DNA from: Conidiobolus incongruus B7586
Taxonomy: Eukaryota; Entomophthoromycota; Entomophthoromycetes; Entomophthorales; Conidiobolaceae
Direction: 5' to 3'
Length of the DNA: 16,853 nt
Assembly: GCA_000697335.1 (NCBI GenBank)
Contig: JNEM01013443.1
Location: 1-16,853, forward strand
In this document: positions 1-9,453 of the stretch, piece by piece
Layout of the letters: every line of letters starts with the position of its first letter
Numbering within the stretch: position 1 is the stretch's first letter
The notes under the pieces: model-generated
The model's database searches: none
The model's input: the letters and a program-made list of their open reading frames with translations, nothing else
What the model was told of the DNA's origin: nothing
Program-made: the position numbers and the translations under genes

Positions 1-156
1 TATTTTAATAATAAAACAATTATAAAGGATATATATTTGGAAAATCTGAAATTAAAAAAACTACCTTTTTGTTTTTTCCATAATTATAATAAAATTATTT
101 CTTATTACTCTGAGAATTAATAGTTTGAATATACCATAAATAAAGTTTTATTCATA

Positions 157-175
157 AGATGTGTATAAGAGACAG
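157..175 (+). other. Exact Tn5 mosaic end (tagmentation adapter remnant)
   Basis: The bases AGATGTGTATAAGAGACAG match the 19-bp Tn5 mosaic end used in Nextera-type libraries exactly. They also stand out from the surrounding AT-rich DNA. In that library design the genomic insert follows the 3' end of this motif, so the sequence from 176 onward would be the true insert, and 1-156 may have been joined to it artificially. A natural Tn5 end is unlikely because no transposase gene or second end is visible. Confidence 0.9.
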
Positions 176-232
176 ATATAATATAAATTTATTAAAACTA
201 TAATATATTATTCATTACCATAGTATATTAAA

Positions 233-280
233 TTTTTGATTATAATAAAGAATATTATATGATTTTTTTATAATCAAAAA
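233..280. repeat. 13-bp perfect inverted repeat with 22-base spacer
   Basis: The arm TTTTTGATTATAA at 233-245 is the exact reverse complement of 268-280. The spacer is AT-rich and carries no recognised motif. Chance is a real possibility in DNA this AT-rich; a small foldback or transposon remnant is the alternative. Confidence 0.6.
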
Positions 281-415
281 CCATTTAGCATAAGCTCTGA
301 TATTATAACAAATATATTATAAAAAAATATAACCAAATATTTTAAAATATTATTGATTTGTTAGAATAATAGATATTAAATGAAAATTTTAATTATATGC
401 TATAAAATCAATAAT

Positions 416-442
416 GAATGAAAATAAGTCTTATTTTTATTC
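416..442. repeat. 27-base near-perfect palindrome
   Basis: The arms at 416-428 and 430-442 are 13 bases long, pair with one G-T mismatch, and are separated by a single base. The central core AAAATAAG/CTTATTTT is perfect. An (AT)n run follows directly. No function is evident. Confidence 0.55.
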
Positions 443-1229
443 TTTGATATATATATATATATTAATTGTTATTGATCAGATTTAATAAATTGATAATTAT
501 ATTGAAACTTAAAATTTGTTTTCATAAGACTTTAAATAAAAAATAATTTTCATGTTATTAAGATATTTTATATGTTTTATATATGCTTATGTTTTGTCAC
601 TTTAATCATTCAAAAGTATTGAAATTAATACTATTTTTTGAATCTATGAAATCGAAATACCAATATATATATATATATATACTTAATATAATTATACATT
701 ATAAAAATTGTGTAAATTAATCCCTAAAACCTAAAAAGCAAATATAATCCTTTTTTATGAAATTATGAATTTTGAAAAATTTGTCATTATAATTCATTCG
801 AATTAATATCATTGATATTATGGCTATTTTATTGAAATTTATTATTGTGTATAAACTAATTTTTTAGTTTAGTACAAGTTGTTAAACATGTATAGGAAAT
901 GAAATAAATCTCAAGCTATAGATAATTATATCATATAATTATTAATATTAACCTCACTTGAATTTTGTTTAGATTCTTATCCAAGTTTATAAATTCAAAT
1001 TTTGATCAAGTTGAATATCTATAACACTGAATAATAAAATCAATAATCAATTTTATTCCATATAAAATATTTTTTGTATAATGAATTATTGCTGAATCTA
1101 ATAAAAAGTTATTGAATAAAATTTAAAATTTTAATTCTATCAAATCAAATAAATAAAGATCCCATAATTCAATGGTAAATTTATTCAATTTAAACATTTT
1201 AAAACAATAAATTGATTTTTATTAACAAA

Positions 1230-1311
1230 TTATAGAGTATAAAATTCAATATTAAAAACATAATTATTTATAAACTGAATTAATTTTAAAATAAATATTT
1301 ATACTCTATAA
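1230..1311. promoter_or_regulatory. 14-bp perfect inverted repeat in the uL3m promoter or leader
   Basis: The arm TTATAGAGTATAAA at 1230-1243 is the exact reverse complement of 1298-1311. The second arm ends 14 bases before the uL3m start codon. The left arm includes the TATA-like TATAAAA at 1238-1244, about 80 bases before the ATG, and the right arm overlaps TATAAATA at 1307-1314. The position suggests a regulatory dyad or a leader hairpin, but this is inferred from placement and symmetry only. Confidence 0.5.
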
Positions 1312-1325
1312 ATAATACACATAAA

Positions 1326-2376
1326 ATGATACGCTCTCTGGTTAGTCAATTCCGTTGTTTACAAGTTACTCCTATCAGTCGCTCTCCATTATTATTACAA
1401 GGAGCTAATAGATTTTATCATTATCAATCCATTCAAGATCCTAAACCTGAATTAATCAAAGTTGAATCAATTCCTCAATCCGAATGGACTCCTCAATCCA
1501 AGCGCACGGGTTTGATTGCTCTTAAAAAGGGTATGACTTTGGTTTGGGATGAGTTGGGCAATCAAGTTCCATGTACCGTTTTAGAAGTAATATATCTCTC
1601 AAAGTCTATGCCTTCTTCAGGTTATTTATCAATATTTTTAGGTTAAGGATTGCCAAGTCACCTATGTCAAAACTCCCGAAAATGAAGGATATACCGCCTT
1701 ACAATTGGGTTGTGTCGATATGAAGCCTCATAAGGTTACAAAACCTTTATTGGGTCATTTTGAAGCTAATGGTGTCAACCCTAAGCATAAGGTTTTTGAA
1801 TTTTTAGTCACTCCCGATGCTGTCCTTCCTAAAGGCATGTTTTGATTATTTTTCTACTACTTTTAAAAAAAATCCTAATTTGATATTTTAGGTACTGTAT
1901 TAAATGCTGCTCATTTTGTTCCTGGTCAATATGTTGATGTCACAGCCCCCACTATTGGTAAAGGTTTCCAAGGTGGTATGAAGCGTCATGGTTTTGGTGG
2001 TTTGAGGGCTTCTCATGGTGTTTCTTTAACACATCGTTCCATTGGTTCCACTGGTGCCAGAGAAGGTAAAGTGCCCAAAGGTAAAAAGATGCCTGGTAGA
2101 ATGGGAGGTGAAAATGCCACCACATTAAATCTCAGAGTTGTCAAGATTGATACCCAACTCAATTTAATCTACGTCAAAGGTGCTGTTCCCGGACACGACG
2201 ACCAATATATCAAAGTAAGAGACGCTGTCAAGAAGGTTGGATTTGACAAATTCCCCAAAGATGCCAAAATCCCTTTTCCCACCATGGATCCCGCTGTCCT
2301 CCCCACCTTACCTAGAGAAATTTCCGCCAAACTATCAAACAAAGTATTCGGTCAAAATGATAAGAATAAGAAATAA
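1326..2376 (+). CDS. Mitochondrial ribosomal protein uL3m (L3 family), three exons
   Basis: This protein of the mitochondrial large ribosomal subunit binds 23S-like rRNA near the peptidyl transferase centre. Exons are 1326-1586, 1642-1834 and 1892-2376; splicing gives 312 residues, within the usual range for the family. Intron 1 (55 bases) is GT-AG, and intron 2 (57 bases) must be GC-AG to keep the frame. The L3 signature lies at about residues 177-206 and includes [14 protein letters not shown], then HRSIGSTG, followed by [10 protein letters not shown]. The first 30 or so residues are rich in Arg and Ser and lack acidic residues, as expected for a mitochondrial import signal, which separates it from cytosolic uL3. 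The ATG at 1326 sits in an AAA-ATG context and is the only start that supplies this presequence. In fungi the orthologue is the MRPL9/MRPL3 type. Confidence 0.95.
1835..1891 (+). other. GC-AG intron in the uL3m gene
   Basis: The exon boundary reads AAAG|GCATGT at the donor and TTTTAG|GTACTG at the acceptor. Joining the exons there gives Pro-Lys-Gly-Thr-Val-Leu-Asn, which fits the L3 family. The only nearby GT, three bases further in, would shift the frame. A CTAAT branch-point-like motif lies at 1874-1878. GC-AG is a known minor class of U2 introns; this donor keeps the strong AAG upstream context typical of that class. Confidence 0.85.
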
Positions 2377-2790
2377 TCACTCTTCATTACTATAAATATA
2401 TAAATTACTATTTAAAATAATTACCATTTTATAAAATAATATTTATTTTTAGAATTTTATATCGATTATATCTATACTTATTTACTTTTATTAAAAGAAG
2501 ATAAAATCAAATTTTTCAAGTATTGTTTATTAATTTTAATTTAATAAAATATATTCCCATAACAATTTAATTCATTAATTTTCTTAAAATCTTAATTATT
2601 CAGTAACAGAACATTAACATAATATATTCAAACAGTTTAAAAATGTGAAAAATATATTATAATAATTTAATTAAATGATTAGATTATTAATAAAACTATA
2701 TATTCATTACAAAATATAAGCTATTATGTTTATAATTAGGTTTAATTAAATTATTTATTAATTAATATTTTTTCTGAATTTTTCTATCAG
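2377..2790. other. AT-rich spacer, no gene seen
   Basis: This stretch separates the uL3m stop codon from the first recognisable PIG-A-like exon. It should include the uL3m 3' end and, if it survived at all, the N-terminal exon of the decayed PIG-A copy. I looked for that exon (a SDFFYPN..GGVE-like segment) and could not see it. Confidence 0.6.
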
Positions 2791-4364
2791 AATTTCATAT
2801 TTATTATTTACCTTTACAATTTGTTGACTTAGATTATAAAATAAATAATTATCCCAAATCTTAAATAATACCCAAAATTTAAACTAGATTAATTAGGTTA
2901 TAAATATTACGCATAATTATGGCGATAGTAAGAGAGTTAGATATATTACTAAGGGAATAAAAGTTTTCTATTTACCACACTTAGTAATTTATGCTCAAGC
3001 TACTTTTCTTATTTTGTATAGTATTTTCCCTATTTTCAAAGATATTTGTGCTCAAGAGCGGATTCAAATTATTCACTTCCACCAAATAATTTTTTTTATT
3101 AATTAAATATAGAAATAATATTAATTTATTGGGATAGGAATTCGCTCAACTGGTATTGAAGAATATTAATCACGAAAAAAATTAGAATTGAAAACTTTAT
3201 TTAAGGATCATTCCCTATTCGGTTTTAATAATACGAAAATTATATTTTTTAATAAATCGTTATCTCTTTGTTTGGTTGATACACAACATGTTATTTGGTT
3301 AATCATGTTTGATAGCTTTATCTTATATCATTATTTATGTATTTTATTAAAATAAAATAAAGATAATGCTATTTTGAGAGTTAACTTGGATCCTTCTATC
3401 ATATCTGTCATCCCAAATGCAGTCGTACCGAGTCATTCATCCCAGATCCGTCGAAGAGAGAGAAATATGCAATAACAATTGTAGTGCTAAGTCGATTAAT
3501 TTGGAAGAAGGGAATGGACTTATTCATGGCAATCATTCCTACTATTTGCAAAAAGTATTCCCAAGTTTTTAATAAGTGGGGATGATGAAAAGATGGTCGA
3601 ATTGGAGCAGATGAGTGAAAAGAATTTGATGATGAATCGAGTAAAACTGTTGGGAGTGGTAAATACTTACCAAGATCGTAATACCCTAATCCAAGGTCAT
3701 GTCTTATATACAAATTCAGCAGAGGCTTTTGTAATGCTAATGTGGAAGCTGCATGCTGTGGGTGAGTTAAATATTTTATATCTATTACATTCATACAATT
3801 AATTAATTGGATGCTTAGACTAAAAGTAGTTAGTACTACTGTTGGTAGTATTCCAGAAGTTTTACCATCTGATTTAATTAGGTTTCCAAACCCTGTTGAA
3901 TAAGGTAAATATCTAATTTGTTATTGATATTTTATATACGATGTTTGATATCTGTTAGAATTACTGGATAATTTAAGTGTTGCTTTTGAAGAAATTATTG
4001 TTAGTGATCCTCTTACAAATAAATTTGCTAAGCATTAAAAAGTTTAATTAATGTGCTCTTGAAGAGATGTCTCAAAAAGAACAAAACAGGTAAACTAATA
4101 TTATTGAAATCATTACATAATTATTTTATTGATGATTTTGATGATTAGGCATACTATAATATATTATCTACACTTCAGCCTACTACCTGGGAAAGATTTG
4201 AAAGTTAATTAATACACTATATTAAATTAAAATAAAAACAGAATATTATTTAAATACCATAATAGTAGAGTATTTGGTGGAAAATTATACTATTATTATT
4301 GAAACTCTTTTTTTCAGAAGGTGATATTGAATTAATTCCTGAATTTGATTTTGAGAGTTTTTAA
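2791..4364 (+). pseudogene. Decayed intron-bearing copy of PIG-A/GPI3 (GPI-GlcNAc transferase)
   Basis: PIG-A/GPI3 is the catalytic GT4 subunit that transfers GlcNAc to phosphatidylinositol at the ER, the first step of GPI-anchor synthesis. Family motifs occur in order: HIYYLPLQFVDLDYK (2796-2840), THNYGDSKRVRYITKG (about 2909), QERIQIIH, KDHSLFGF (about 3205), DPSIISVIPNAVV (about 3390), ITIVVLSRLIWKKGMDL (about 3470), KMVELEQM (about 3590), QGHVLYTNSAEAF, LKVVSTTVGSIPEVLPSD (about 3820), RDVSKRTKQAYYNIL, PTTWERFE (about 4171), VFGGKLYYYY (about 4270) and IELIPEFDFES at the end. Introns of 57, 54 and 59 bases keep GT-AG ends at 3762-3818, 3905-3958 and 4090-4148. The copy is dead: a lost donor (AT at 2841), frame changes near 3288, 3565 and 3735, a TAA at 3901 and a TGA at 4060 where a conserved Trp is expected. 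Retained introns rule out a retrocopy. The N-terminal exon is not found. Confidence 0.88.
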
Positions 4365-4502
4365 AATTATAATAAAGACATTTTTGAATAACATTATTCT
4401 CGAATTGTCCCATAATAATTTCAATTAAAATGGAAGTATATATATTGACATTGCATTTGGTGTTATTTATATTTAATTAAAAATTTAATTTCAAATAATA
4501 AA

Positions 4503-5259
4503 ATGGAATTAACAAAATTAGAAGATTATTTAAATCAATTAAATGAATTTAAATCAATTATTAATTTGTTAGACTCTCAGATTTATATTCAAGAGATTGA
4601 CACTATTAAATCGGCTATTTTTCAAACTGACGATATTAGAGGGGAGAATTATGATAAAATTATCACTGTTTACGAAGGTAAATTCAACATTCCAGTTTAT
4701 ATAAATATATTTAATTTCAATATAAATTAGAAATTGAACGTGACCTCAAAAAACTCATCCAAGAGTGCGAAATGATCCAATCTCAGTTATCCGAAAATTT
4801 TGACGATTCGGTAATACAATCCAAAATTAAAATTAAAGAGAATTTGGAGCAATTGGTTCAGAGCCTAAGTCAAGAAATTCCCCAATTGAAGAATGAAGAA
4901 ATTCAATTGCAGGAGGAGTTTAACACTTTGGATTCACAAATTAATTTGAGTGATTTACCTGATGATACCACTGTGTAATTTTAATTATTATTATTTATTA
5001 CGTACTATTAATAATTATTTTTTTAGATTAAAGTTACATTTGTATAGACAATTAGGATTTAATTTAGTGGAAAATGATGAAGGAATTGTAGATTCAATAC
5101 AAATAAGTAATATAAAGCTCAATTACATCTAGTATATTACTTTATTAAATTTTCAATATAGGATCTAATAGCCAAAATCAAATTCATAATATTAATTTAA
5201 ATCAATCCAATTATTCTGAAGTGTTTTTAACTAATCGTCTGTGGGATTTGGCTTCTTAA
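4503..5259 (+). CDS. SPC24: Kinetochore protein Spc24, four exons
   Basis: Spc24 pairs with Spc25 in the Ndc80 complex and links inner-kinetochore proteins to spindle microtubules. Exons are 4503-4677, 4731-4974, 5027-5106 and 5162-5259, separated by GT-AG introns of 53, 52 and 55 bases. The spliced product is 198 residues, close to the family length of about 200. Residues 1 to about 135 are rich in Glu, Lys, Gln, Leu and Ile in heptad-like spacing, as expected for the coiled coil. The C-terminal globular domain begins with VLKLHLYRQLGF (residues 140-151), which matches the family's LKLxLYRxLG signature, and ends in LTNRLWDLAS, matching the conserved YxNYLWDxx end. The start has an AAA-ATG context and no upstream in-frame exon is evident. 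All four exons join in frame without a stop, so the gene looks functional. Confidence 0.9.
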
Positions 5260-5667
5260 TCAAGTCTTTGGTATTTTTATTATTTTATACTAGCTTGTGT
5301 TAATAAATATATTGATACTCTTTAGCACGTTGACTTAATTATTTTTATAATATTATTTTAATAAATTGATTGATATATATATATATCATGATTACATTTG
5401 AGAATAAAATTGTTCAGAAAACACTAAGTTGGATTAATTAAAATAAAACTAATTACAAAATAAACAATATCAATATAATGAACACAAGTAATGATTAATA
5501 TTCAAATTAAAACACTAATTTATTGGGTTAATTTAAATCATATTATCGAAACATCTCTCAGTGGTAATTCCTAATAAAATCACAAGGTTGGTATTTTATT
5601 TAATCAATTTTGATTTCAAGGAATTAACGTGCTTAATTTGATTTTATATTAAATACGTTTACTTGTA

Positions 5668-5850
5668 GGAACAGTCACTTTTAATCAAGTATGTTAATAT
5701 AACAATATTATGGTAATAAAAGTTGCTTAAGTAGTTGAAACCAATCATTATTTTTTGAGAATTCAGCAGTTGAAATATTATAATAATTCATTATCTTTTT
5801 TGCCTTCATATAATATAATTGCTGACACTAATTTTTTTAAAAATTTATAA
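5668..5850 (+). pseudogene. Unidentified coding-like relic
   Basis: One frame of 61 codons, ending at the TAA at 5848, reads as protein-like apart from two internal TAA codons. Segments include GTVTFNQVC, VVETNHYFLRIQQLKYYNN and SFLPSYNIIADTNFF. The start follows TTGTAG, a plausible intron acceptor. The order Asn-x-x-x-Leu-Arg-Ile-x-x-Leu followed by Leu-Pro-Ser and Asn-Ile-Ile faintly recalls the tail of SPFH (stomatin/prohibitin) proteins. That likeness is weak and I do not assign a family. Both stops could be single C-to-T changes in CAA codons. Confidence 0.3.
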
Positions 5851-6264
5851 TTATATTAAGGGAAAATTTATTAATTCAATATTTTTATATTTTTGTTTCC
5901 TCTTAGTAGAATATCATCTACTTAATATCGAATTTGGAAATTATAGTTTAAATTATATATTTATTAAATACCATTGATTAATTGCAAAGTATATGTGGAT
6001 ATAAAATAACAATTCAATTAATGTTTAATATTTGGATAATTTAATTTATCCATATTAATTAATATATAACTTTTCCATTCTATAAATATTATAAAAATTT
6101 TAGTTTTGAAAAGATATATTTATGTAGGCATTATTGAGTAGATTATTTTAAATTTACTATTATCATTATTACTATTATTATTATTTATTGCAAATTTAAA
6201 CTATATTGATTTCTTTATAAATAATTTTATTAGTAATATTTTTATATTGTTCCTATAAAATTAG

Positions 6265-6588
6265 CCAAATCCAATTCCTGAAATTTATATTATATTTTAC
6301 TTCGGACACTATGATGCAAAAGTCACGCTTATAACAGTACTCATGAATAGTGCAATCCCAGCAAAGTCATATCGAGGGACATTTTCTCACTTAATGATAG
6401 TCATATCCTAAAAATTTTTCCAATATTTTGGGTAATTATCCGCAATTGGAACCGATTTTAAACTGTTGAAAAACTTGATAAAACTTGCATCGTATAATGA
6501 TGAAATATGATTCTATCGGTATTAATTCAAGCTGGAGATATTTTTGATGAGATACTTCGGTGAAGCTGTTATATTTGAAATTTTTGTA
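6265..6588 (+). pseudogene. Unidentified coding-like relic, 108 codons in one frame
   Basis: A single frame starts after a TTAG acceptor-like site and runs 48 codons without a stop (PNPIPEIYIIFYFGHYDAKV, later IPAKSYRGTFSHLM). It continues in the same frame through SAIGTDFKLLKNLIKLASYN and FKLEIFLMRYFGEAVIFEIF to the TGA at 6589. Four internal stops interrupt it. The island is less AT-rich than its surroundings and mixes polar and hydrophobic residues like a folded protein. I do not recognise the family. It may be an exon of a decayed host gene; the alternative is chance openness. Confidence 0.35.
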
Positions 6589-8517
6589 TGATAATGAGAA
6601 ATATTGAGTTATTAATATTCTATAAATAGTTCGATATTAATAGGATCAATTAATTTGAAATTGATATAGTGATATATAATCGAGATCTTATAATATAAGT
6701 ATTATTTTTAAAATATATTAAAAATAAATAACAAAGTGGAGTATTTCGTTTCAAAAATTTTATAATCAAATAATTTATGTCTTAATTGTTTTTCTCAATA
6801 TTAAACTTGTAACCATTATTATTTCATTCGAATATTATATTGATCCATATAAAAATATTCAATTCATTTATACATAATATTGTTGAAAACATCAGAAACA
6901 ATACATAGTCATCTTTTAAAATTATAATTGATCAGCAGTTATAGGTATACTGAAGGGCCTTACCAGATATTCTATGCATATTCCTTAGATAAAGCATAAT
7001 CAGTATTAATCAATTTGAGTTAATCACTCAAAGAAAAATCAATCTTATTAATTTAATATATTGTCAAATTGATATACATTAAAATATATTATAACAAAAA
7101 AATTCAATAAACTATTGATAATCCAAATTGCGAATATGTTTTTCAAGCAATAGATATAAATTATTAAAAAATTGTATTGAATTTTAACGCTTGATGGCAT
7201 AATCCTCATTTACTAATTATCAATAATAATAATAATGCCAATAAATTCTAATATTGACAAACTAAAGAATCAAAATGGATAAAATCAATTGTAATGTGAT
7301 CTATTAATGAGATATATTGATACAATCCATTAAATTCAATGCATATAATATATGTACATGATATAATTAACTATTATGTAGGGATCATGTCGTTTATTAT
7401 TGTTAACACAAATTTACCCTATAACCCAACCAAGGATATGGATTAAACGGAAATACCCAATTACCATTTTGGTATAATTTTAATATATTACAGGGTATGA
7501 TATTTTCTACAATTTATCACAGAATCGCATACAAATGCACACCAATTTCAATGCAGATTTTTTTAATTTGATACTTTACATGTTGTTATAATTTGGGTGG
7601 ATTTTCAAAAACAAAACAATTATTTTTGTGATGATAGAAATAGAAATTGAAACTTTGTCAAAATGAAAGTTTTCAATCAATAGTTATTTTTCAGTTAATT
7701 CCGAGATTTCTAAATATGATAAAAATGGTACAATTATTATTTACACTCAATATCATGTTTTTGACCAATTCTTTTCCATAATAATTAAACTCTAATAAAA
7801 TAAGCTTTACAAATATTTTTAATTGTTTTCATCGGAATTTGAAAATTAATGAGTTGCCTCTTTAAATTTTAATCACCTCTTGAAACATTAAATATAAGTC
7901 AATTCATTGAATTATAAACCTAAGACCTTGTATTAAATTCAAATAATTGTCAATCTAAGACCTCAAAAAATATAGCAAAATTTCAGTTGTTAACTAAAGT
8001 TTTTTAGAAATATAAGGTAGTTAGTATTATATTTTTATGTCTTAATTTAACTATAAAAATAAAAATTCCGCATTATCTAAAATTGGTAAATTCCCTAATT
8101 GACAAACATAAGTATTATTTAAAATGATTTGGTCAATAACTGTAAATAAAGAGAATTTTGATGCAATTTATGCATAAAATTACAAGAACTCAAAAGTTTG
8201 TATAAAGAAAGATTAATTAGGTTGAGTCAACTGAACCTTTAATTTAAACCCGTAGTTTCCTAATGGTTGCTGAAGAGCGGTAAATAGGGCGAATTGTTCG
8301 ATGTGTTACTGTACCTATGAAACAAATCAAAAATAAGGTAAATTTGAAAAATTTAACATTTTTATTTTCAAAGATAACAAAAAAATGATTGTCAAAGATT
8401 TAGAATAGTAAATATTCTAGAATTATTCTTCAAACAAGGTTATCGGAAATTTTAACTTTTACTGTACAACCTATCAGGAATATGCAATACTAAAACGCTA
8501 ACACTAATAAAACCTTA

Positions 8518-8568
8518 ATAAATCAACAAACTGTAACCTGAACATTATAAAAGTGAATGTTGATTTAT
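8518..8568. repeat. 11-bp perfect inverted repeat with 29-base spacer
   Basis: ATAAATCAACA at 8518-8528 is the exact reverse complement of 8558-8568. A shorter pair, AACATT and AATGTT, is nested inside the spacer, so a longer imperfect foldback is possible. There is no adjacent gene. Confidence 0.45.
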
Positions 8569-8794
8569 ATTGGTTTCACTTTATCATTATGACATTGACT
8601 GGCTCTATGGATGAGGTTTTAAAATAATATTTATGCAAATATACCATCTGATCTGGTTTCAAATCAATTATTTTTTTGACCTTTCTATTTTTATATTGCA
8701 TCAGTTTAATAATTATTGTTAATCTAGATTGAAATTAAACATATTACTAAGTTTATGTAAAAATTATCAATGATTTAATTCATTTTTTACTACA

Positions 8795-8938
8795 ATGGAA
8801 TATAAGCATAATCAATTTATTCCTATATTAGATAAAAGGTTATTTGATTTCAAAGTTTTCAACAAAAGAAATGCATTTGATTTTAATTTAATACGAAAAG
8901 GAATGATTAATCAAATGGTCAATAATTCAGAGAACTAA
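8795..8938 (+). CDS. Possible short reading frame of 47 codons, unknown
   Basis: An ATG-started frame encodes a basic 47-residue peptide beginning MEYKHNQFIPILDKRLFDF and ending in a TAA. It has no signal peptide or membrane segment and matches no motif I know. Its composition is more protein-like than the flanking DNA. It could equally be a fragment of a larger decayed gene, since coding-like but broken frames lie on both sides. I would not call it a gene without transcript evidence. Confidence 0.2.
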   Translation: MEYKHNQFIPILDKRLFDFKVFNKRNAFDFNLIRKGMINQMVNNSEN

Positions 8939-9342
8939 AATTGTCAAACTAACTATATGATTTAGATGTATTGATTCATATCACCTATATTTTATATTAT
9001 GAACTATTCTATCCTAAAAAATTAGCCCAACATATTTAAGTAGAATCAATAAGTTTCCAGTTCACTAACCTTAATAATTTTGGAATATTTGATTATACTA
9101 TTAATATTACATTAAATTTTACTCTCTTTGAATTAACAGAGATCAACAATTAGCTTACTTTTATAAGCAATTCTAAACTACTCAATCAATCAATTTATTT
9201 TAATTTAGTTAAGATATATATTAGAATACTTTTTACTTAATCAAGATATGATTGTTCAACTTTAATTCTTCAGTGCCATTATATTATATGCGTATATCAT
9301 GACTATTAGCGTAACTAACTCAACTGGTTTATATTGTTTTAG

Positions 9343-9453
9343 TTATTCTTTCTTTTTGAAGTTGCCAATCACTTAAATTATCGAGGTCATTCACAGTTGA
9401 TCAATTTGAGGAATGAGTCAATATTATTAAATTTATTATCACTTGTTGGATAA
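9343..9453 (+). pseudogene. Unidentified coding-like fragment
   Basis: A 36-codon open stretch follows TTGTTTTAG, a good intron acceptor, and ends at a TAA. It contains LFFLFEVANHLNYRG followed by HSQLINLRNES. The spacing of Leu-Phe, Ala-Asn, Leu and Lys/Arg-Gly loosely resembles the LFELILAANYLDIKG segment of SKP1. The conserved motifs expected upstream and downstream could not be placed convincingly, so the family is left open. Confidence 0.22.

Larger units (their letters stand above)
1..1325. other. AT-rich intergenic DNA upstream of the uL3m gene
   Basis: No reading frame of gene-like length or composition is visible on either strand. The stretch holds two (AT)n microsatellites at about 447-462 and 663-680, two long palindromic arms (233-280 and 416-442), an adapter-like sequence at 157-175, and an inverted repeat directly before the uL3m start codon. 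I see no recognisable gene remnant. Confidence 0.7.

Noticed and set aside
1326-1646. A separate 106-residue protein
   Set aside because: The last 19 residues are translation of intron 1 of the uL3m gene; splicing at 1586/1642 continues the L3 frame.
3408-3794. A 128-codon minus-strand frame
   Set aside because: It lies antisense to the PIG-A-like exons, whose plus-strand motifs are clear, and its own translation has no recognisable domain.
3593-3802. A standalone 69-residue plus-strand protein
   Set aside because: It is one internal exon fragment of the PIG-A pseudogene (KMVELEQM through AEAF); its end reads into a retained intron.
3901-4062. A non-standard genetic code (TAA as Gln, TGA as Trp)
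   Set aside because: The uL3m, Spc24 and homeodomain genes use CAA for Gln and TGG for Trp and end at TAA. The PIG-A copy also has frame changes and a lost donor, so decay explains the stops.
4950-5132. A separate 60-residue protein
   Set aside because: It translates through introns 2 and 3 of SPC24; only its middle part corresponds to exon 3.
7387-7446. MSFIIVNTNLP reading frame resembling the start of MIF-family proteins
   Set aside because: Only 19 codons long, and no downstream MIF motifs could be found.
8223-8229. TGAGTCA, a Gcn4/AP-1-type site
   Set aside because: It is kilobases from any intact gene; a 7-base match is expected by chance in a window this long.
8263-8337. MVAEER..IGRIVRCVTVPMKQI coding-like trace with one stop
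   Set aside because: Protein-like but too short, with no family recognised and no flanking exons; noted only as part of the relic-rich gap.
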